Below are positions 22,358 to 25,806 of a stretch of DNA of 25,806 bases, piece after piece. The stretch spans positions 1 through 25,806 of the forward strand of contig JANYFH010000158.1 of NCBI GenBank assembly GCA_025362705.1. The letters run 5' to 3'. Made by a program: the position numbers and the translations under genes. The stretch's first letter is position 1. The number at the start of each line of letters is the position of its first letter. Below the pieces are notes generated by a model that saw only the letters and a program-made list of their open reading frames with translations, was not told the DNA's origin and searched no databases. This stretch comes from Betaproteobacteria bacterium. Its GTDB lineage: Bacteria > Pseudomonadota > Gammaproteobacteria > Burkholderiales > Usitatibacteraceae.

Positions 22358-24772
22358 ATGTCCGACCCGAAACCGAGAGACCCCAACGCATACGATTCAG
22401 ACTCAATCAAAATTCTGAAAGGGTTGGAAGCAGTCCGCAAACGCCCAGGCATGTACATCGGCGATACCTCCGATGGATCGGGCTTGCATCACATGGTGTT
22501 CGAAGTCGTCGACAACGCGATCGATGAAGCGCTCGCCAAATATTGCGACGATATCAAAATCACTATTCACACCGACAACTCCATTTCCGTCACCGATAAC
22601 GGTCGCGGTATTCCAACCGGCATCAAGGAAGACGACGAGTTCAAACGTTCCGCCGCAGAAATTGTCATGACGGAATTGCATGCGGGTGGAAAATTTGATG
22701 CGAATTCTTACAAAGTTTCCGGCGGTTTGCATGGCGTAGGTGTATCGGTTGTGAATGCGCTGTCCGAATGGCTGAAACTTCGTATCTGGCGTGACGGCAA
22801 AGTGCACCAGATGGAGTTTCGTCACGGTGATCGTGTCGCGCCGCTCGCAGTTACCGGCACCACCGAAAAGCGCGGTACCGAAGTACATTTCATGGCGTCC
22901 AAAGAAACATTCACGCACATCGAGTTTCATTATGAAATTCTGGCCAAGCGCCTGCGCGAACTTTCGTTTCTGAATAGCGGGGTGAAAATTGAGTTGATCG
23001 ACCAGCGCAATGGCAAGAGCGAGAACTTCGCCTATGTGGGCGGCGTAAAAGGTTTTGTGGAGTACATGAACCGTTCAAAAGCAGTTTTGCATCCGCGTAT
23101 TTTCTACGCTATCGGTGAAAAAGAGGGCATGACCGTCGAAGTCTCGATGCAATGGAATGACAGCTATGGTGAATCTGTCCAGTGCTTTACGAACAATATT
23201 CCCCAGCGCGATGGTGGTACTCACTTGACCGGATTGCGCACGGCGATGACGCGTGTAATCAACAAGTTCATAGAAGAAAACGACTTTGCCAAAAAAGCTA
23301 AAGTTGAAACGACCGGAGACGATTTGCGCGAGGGTCTGACCTGCGTGCTATCCGTCAAGGTTCCAGATCCAAAATTTTCGTCCCAGACCAAAGACAAGCT
23401 TGTGTCGTCCGAAGTGCAACCGGTCGTGCAGGAAGTTGTTGCGACAAAACTCGCAGAGTATTTACTTGAAAACCCCGCAGATGCAAAAAGCATTTGCGGA
23501 AAAATTGTCGATGCCGCGCGCGCGCGCGAAGCCGCACGCAAGGCCCGCGAACTCACGCGTCGCAAAGGTGTGCTCGATGGTGTGGGCTTGCCAGGCAAGC
23601 TGGCCGATTGCCAGGAAAAAGACCCCGCACTTTGTGAAATCTACATCGTTGAGGGTGATTCTGCCGGCGGCTCGGCCAAGCAAGGGCGCGACCGCAAATT
23701 CCAGGCGATCCTGCCGCTGCGCGGCAAAGTGCTGAACGTAGAAAAAGCGCGCATCGATAAAGTCATTTCATCCGAACAAATCGCCACGCTCATTACGGCA
23801 CTCGGGGCCGGTATAGGCAAAGACGATTTCAATCACGATAAATTGCGCTACCACCGTATCATCATCATGACCGATGCCGACGTTGACGGCGCGCACATTC
23901 GCACGCTGTTGCTCACCTTCTTTTATCGGCAGATGACGCAGCTCGTTGAAAACGGCTACATCTATATCGCACAGCCACCACTCTATAAAATCAAGATGGG
24001 CAAGGAAGAGCGCTACATCAAAGATGAGCTCGAACTAAAATCCGCGCAACTAAAAAAAGCGCTCACTGATGCCGTGTTGAATCCCGGTGGCGGTGCCGCC
24101 TTGATTGTCGGCGACGCGCTCGGCAATATCGCCCACGATTATTTAATGACCGACGCCATCATCGATCGCCTGTCGAGAATTTTTGATCCCGAAGTATTGC
24201 GCGGTATGTTGAATTGCCCGCGCATCGACCTCACCAATGCCGAGTCCGCATCCAAGGCAGCGGTATGGCTTTCCGACGCCGTCGGCGCATCAACGGTGAC
24301 TATCAAAGTCGAGCAAGACGAAGTACACGACGCGTATCGCCTGCGCTGCGTGAAAACGCTGCACGGCAACACCCGCGAAACCGTCATCGACAACACCTTC
24401 ATCGAAACCGGTGATTACGAGCAGATCGTAAAAACGGCACTGACCCTGAACGGATTGATTCGCGAAGGCGCCGACATCAAGCGCGGCGAAAAGAGCCTCG
24501 CCGTAAAGAATTTTGGCGAAGCACTCGATTGGCTTATCGGCCAAGCAAAAGATGGCATGTATGTTCAGCGCTACAAAGGTCTGGGCGAGATGAATCCGGA
24601 ACAACTATGGGAAACGACCATGGATCCGAAGGTGCGCATTCTGCATCGCGTACAAATTGAGGATGCCATCAGTGCGGATGAAACTTTCCAGACGCTTATG
24701 GGTGACGATGTTGAGCCACGGCGTGCGTTCATTGAAACGAATGCGTTGCTGGTGAGGAATTTGGACGTTTAA
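22358..24772 (+). CDS. gyrB: DNA gyrase subunit B
   Basis: GyrB is the ATPase subunit of DNA gyrase, which introduces negative supercoils; it is the target of coumarin antibiotics. The 804-residue protein equals E. coli GyrB in length, implying the long insertion seen in proteobacterial GyrB is present. Seen: GHKL ATPase motifs EVVDNAIDEA at 49-58, DNGRGIP at 80-86 and GGLHGVGV at 122-129; Toprim motifs EGDSAGG at 432-438 and DADVDG at 506-511; and the C-terminal GyrA-contact region with QRYKGLGEMNPEQLWETTMDP. An AGGA ribosome-binding site precedes the ATG by 6 nt. It lies 88 nt after dnaN. Confidence 0.98.
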   Translation: MSDPKPRDPNAYDSDSIKILKGLEAVRKRPGMYIGDTSDGSGLHHMVFEVVDNAIDEALAKYCDDIKITIHTDNSISVTDNGRGIPTGIKEDDEFKRSAAEIVMTELHAGGKFDANSYKVSGGLHGVGVSVVNALSEWLKLRIWRDGKVHQMEFRHGDRVAPLAVTGTTEKRGTEVHFMASKETFTHIEFHYEILAKRLRELSFLNSGVKIELIDQRNGKSENFAYVGGVKGFVEYMNRSKAVLHPRIFYAIGEKEGMTVEVSMQWNDSYGESVQCFTNNIPQRDGGTHLTGLRTAMTRVINKFIEENDFAKKAKVETTGDDLREGLTCVLSVKVPDPKFSSQTKDKLVSSEVQPVVQEVVATKLAEYLLENPADAKSICGKIVDAARAREAARKARELTRRKGVLDGVGLPGKLADCQEKDPALCEIYIVEGDSAGGSAKQGRDRKFQAILPLRGKVLNVEKARIDKVISSEQIATLITALGAGIGKDDFNHDKLRYHRIIIMTDADVDGAHIRTLLLTFFYRQMTQLVENGYIYIAQPPLYKIKMGKEERYIKDELELKSAQLKKALTDAVLNPGGGAALIVGDALGNIAHDYLMTDAIIDRLSRIFDPEVLRGMLNCPRIDLTNAESASKAAVWLSDAVGASTVTIKVEQDEVHDAYRLRCVKTLHGNTRETVIDNTFIETGDYEQIVKTALTLNGLIREGADIKRGEKSLAVKNFGEALDWLIGQAKDGMYVQRYKGLGEMNPEQLWETTMDPKVRILHRVQIEDAISADETFQTLMGDDVEPRRAFIETNALLVRNLDV

Positions 24773-24778
24773 CACGAG

Positions 24779-24812
24779 CAGTATTTTTAGTACTTGTATA
24801 GTACAAATACTG
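24779..24812 (+). repeat. Imperfect inverted repeat just after gyrB
   Basis: CAGTATTT (24779-24786) pairs with AAATACTG (24805-24812). Inside, GTACT pairs with AGTAC around a short loop, with three bases bulged on the left arm. It begins 7 nt after the gyrB stop codon. No T-run follows, so it may protect the 3' end or mark a processing site rather than act as an intrinsic terminator. Confidence 0.45.
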
Positions 24813-24985
24813 GCGCGGAGTTCAGGCAGAAAATGGCTGCAAAGGCGAACCAATGGTTGCGGCTATGTCGTAAGCCTCACAAAGTGTTGAGCACGCAACT
24901 TGAAAAAAATGCTGCTGCTTTTTGTGGTTTTGTTAGTGGTGAAATTATGCAGACGTGGTGTTCCCTAAATTGAGTTAGGCAGCTT

Positions 24986-25369
24986 ATGGAAATCATCACC
25001 AATCGGCGTCTAACGAAGGTGTTTGTCGGCACTATCGGCGGTATGGTCACAATTTTTCTTGCGCCATGGGCGGCGACCTTCGCCTTTGTAGGGCTCACAA
25101 TGCTTCCGGCACCGCATGCGATCGTACAGCTCGTGTGGGGAATTGCTGGTCTACTCGGTCTGTGCGGTTTTTGGGCGTGGACATTTAGTAAGTTGCCCCT
25201 AAGCAAACAGAAACGCGCTGTTTTGACAGCACTAATCTGCTCTGGCCTCGGCGCGGCAATCGCCTCTATCGTTCAGTTCGGTGTAGCGGACATCATTGCA
25301 TTCGTTTGCGTGATCGGCACATTGACAGGGCTGGTTAGCATTGTTGCTATGTGGCTGCCTAACACGTAG
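24986..25369 (+). CDS. Small predicted four-helix membrane protein, cassette-borne
   Basis: I do not recognise a family. The 127-residue product is strongly hydrophobic with about four membrane segments, at roughly 12-38, 43-67, 78-98 and 100-123. A basic N-terminus (TNRRLTK) and a basic loop (KLPLSKQKR, about 69-77) between the second and third segments suggest both face the cytoplasm. There are no obvious catalytic motifs and one Cys in each of segments 2, 3 and 4. The ATG lies 2 nt after GTTAGGCAGC, whose AGG could act as the ribosome-binding site. The stop codon falls 4 nt past the GCCTAAC end of the attC-like site, so the last residues are encoded by the recombination site. No promoter was identified; readthrough from gyrB is possible. 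Confidence 0.65.
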   Translation: MEIITNRRLTKVFVGTIGGMVTIFLAPWAATFAFVGLTMLPAPHAIVQLVWGIAGLLGLCGFWAWTFSKLPLSKQKRAVLTALICSGLGAAIASIVQFGVADIIAFVCVIGTLTGLVSIVAMWLPNT

Positions 25370-25437
25370 CCCAGGAATGTTCCCTTTGGTCGCGGGACGG
25401 CGCTACAAACCTTAGGGATCGCCCCTCGGCGTTAGGC
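25357..25437 (+). other. attC-like recombination site (putative)
   Basis: GCCTAAC (25357-25363, fits RYYYAAC) and GTTAGGC (25431-25437, fits GTTRRRY) bound an 81-bp site, within the known attC size range. Including flanks, the arms form a perfect 10-bp inverted repeat (25354-25363 and 25431-25440). Inside are two smaller hairpins, GTAGCCC/GG-C-GCTAC with an extra C (25366-25406) and AGGG/CCCT (25414-25426). Typical paired L boxes next to the R boxes were not seen. Confidence 0.5.
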
Positions 25438-25470
25438 AGCACTCCATTACGCAGCCAAGCCCCGCAATGA

Positions 25471-25500
25471 AAAACGCCCCGATCAAAGTCAGGGCGTTTT
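25471..25500. terminator. Bidirectional intrinsic terminator
   Basis: AAAACGCCC (25471-25479) pairs with GGGCGTTTT (25492-25500) around a 12-nt loop, giving T-runs on both strands. It lies between the plus-strand cassette gene and the convergent minus-strand gene at the right edge, and could serve both. Confidence 0.87.
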
Positions 25501-25543
25501 GGGTGCCACGAACAATCCTGCAGCGGGTAGCCTCACCGCGTCA

Positions 25544-25806
25544 TTACATTACATTCTGGAACGGCACGCGATTCTGTTCTTTCCAGCGCGCGTGTACACC
25601 GGGGCGGCGCGGGTTCGCCATCGCGCGCATCGGTGCGTACGCGGGCGCGCGCACCAGTTCGCGAGCCGACATTGATTCGAAACGAATCGAAGAAATCGCG
25701 ACGAGGTGTTTGCTGGTGCGTTGCGCTGCGGCGGCAATGATCTCGACCGGCGGCGTATCGGTGCTGCCCGAGGCAATCGCGTCTTCGACGCCTGCCTGGT
25801 GCAACA
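25544..25806 (-). CDS. C-terminal part of an unidentified protein, truncated by window edge
   Basis: The minus-strand frame is open from the right edge to a TAA at 25544-25546 and gives at least 87 residues with the 5' end outside the window. Codon third positions are rich in G and C, as in real genes nearby, which favours this frame over an overlapping one ending at 25549. I do not recognise the family. Visible pieces are PPVEIIAAAAQRTSKHLVAIS, a basic stretch NPRRPGVHARWKEQNRVPF, and the end FQNVM. A two-way terminator follows the stop codon. No function is assigned. Confidence 0.65.
   Translation of the reverse strand, partial: LHQAGVEDAIASGSTDTPPVEIIAAAAQRTSKHLVAISSIRFESMSARELVRAPAYAPMRAMANPRRPGVHARWKEQNRVPFQNVM

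Larger units (their letters stand above)
24974..25440 (+). mobile_element. Integron gene-cassette-like element (putative)
   Basis: The element is bounded by a 10-bp direct repeat, GTTAGGCAGC, at 24974-24983 and 25431-25440. Both copies contain GTTAGGC, which fits the GTTRRRY core of integron recombination sites. A single same-strand gene starts 2 nt after the left repeat, and an attC-like inverted-repeat site ends the unit, exactly as in a gene cassette. No integrase gene is in the window. The internal pairing of the attC-like site is not canonical, so this could be a relic or a different kind of mobile unit. Confidence 0.55.

Noticed and set aside
1..25806. CRISPR arrays, tRNA or rRNA genes, insertion sequences
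   Set aside because: No repeat-spacer pattern, no tRNA-like or rRNA sequence and no transposase frame were found when reading both strands by eye; short or divergent cases could have been missed.

Overview
The window is a classic replication-origin neighbourhood of a proteobacterial chromosome of moderate GC content. Gene order and content point to a betaproteobacterium: the 16S methyltransferase gene rsmG and parA/parB lie directly upstream of an atpIBEFHAGDC operon, glmU and glmS follow it, and dnaA-dnaN-gyrB has no recF between dnaN and gyrB. The order or genus cannot be resolved from the sequence alone.

Layout. Positions 1-19154 are all on the minus strand. Read in the direction of transcription they are rpmH-rnpA-yidD-yidC, then mnmE, mnmG-rsmG-parA-parB, atpI-B-E-F-H-A-G-D-C, glmU and the first 559 codons of glmS, which runs off the left edge. 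A sigma70-type promoter precedes atpI and a strong intrinsic terminator follows atpC. A two-way hairpin terminator separates yidC from mnmE. The strand switches in the 372-bp rpmH-dnaA gap; dnaA, dnaN and gyrB are on the plus strand. After gyrB comes an accessory segment: a small four-helix membrane protein gene bounded by GTTAGGCAGC repeats in an arrangement resembling an integron gene cassette. A two-way terminator and the 3' end of an unrecognised minus-strand gene close the window.

How the parts work together. DnaA (initiator), DnaN (sliding clamp) and GyrB (supercoiling) serve replication. ParA/ParB segregate the origin, and two parS-type palindromes lie in and just upstream of mnmE, about 3-4 kb from dnaA. 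RpmH, RnpA, YidD and YidC serve translation, tRNA maturation and membrane protein insertion (YidC also inserts the c subunit of ATP synthase). MnmE and MnmG together modify the tRNA wobble uridine. The atp operon encodes the complete F1Fo ATP synthase plus AtpI. GlmS and GlmU make UDP-GlcNAc for the cell wall.

Most of the window is well-known housekeeping sequence. The parts most worth a second look are (1) the cassette-like element after gyrB, (2) the dnaA-dnaN gap, which combines DnaA boxes, an 11-bp all-GC block and four consecutive DnaA-trio-like triplets, (3) a perfect parS embedded in the mnmE reading frame with a second variant palindrome in its leader, and (4) a DnaA box lying on the probable dnaA -35 element. 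No rRNA, tRNA, CRISPR array or insertion sequence was found.
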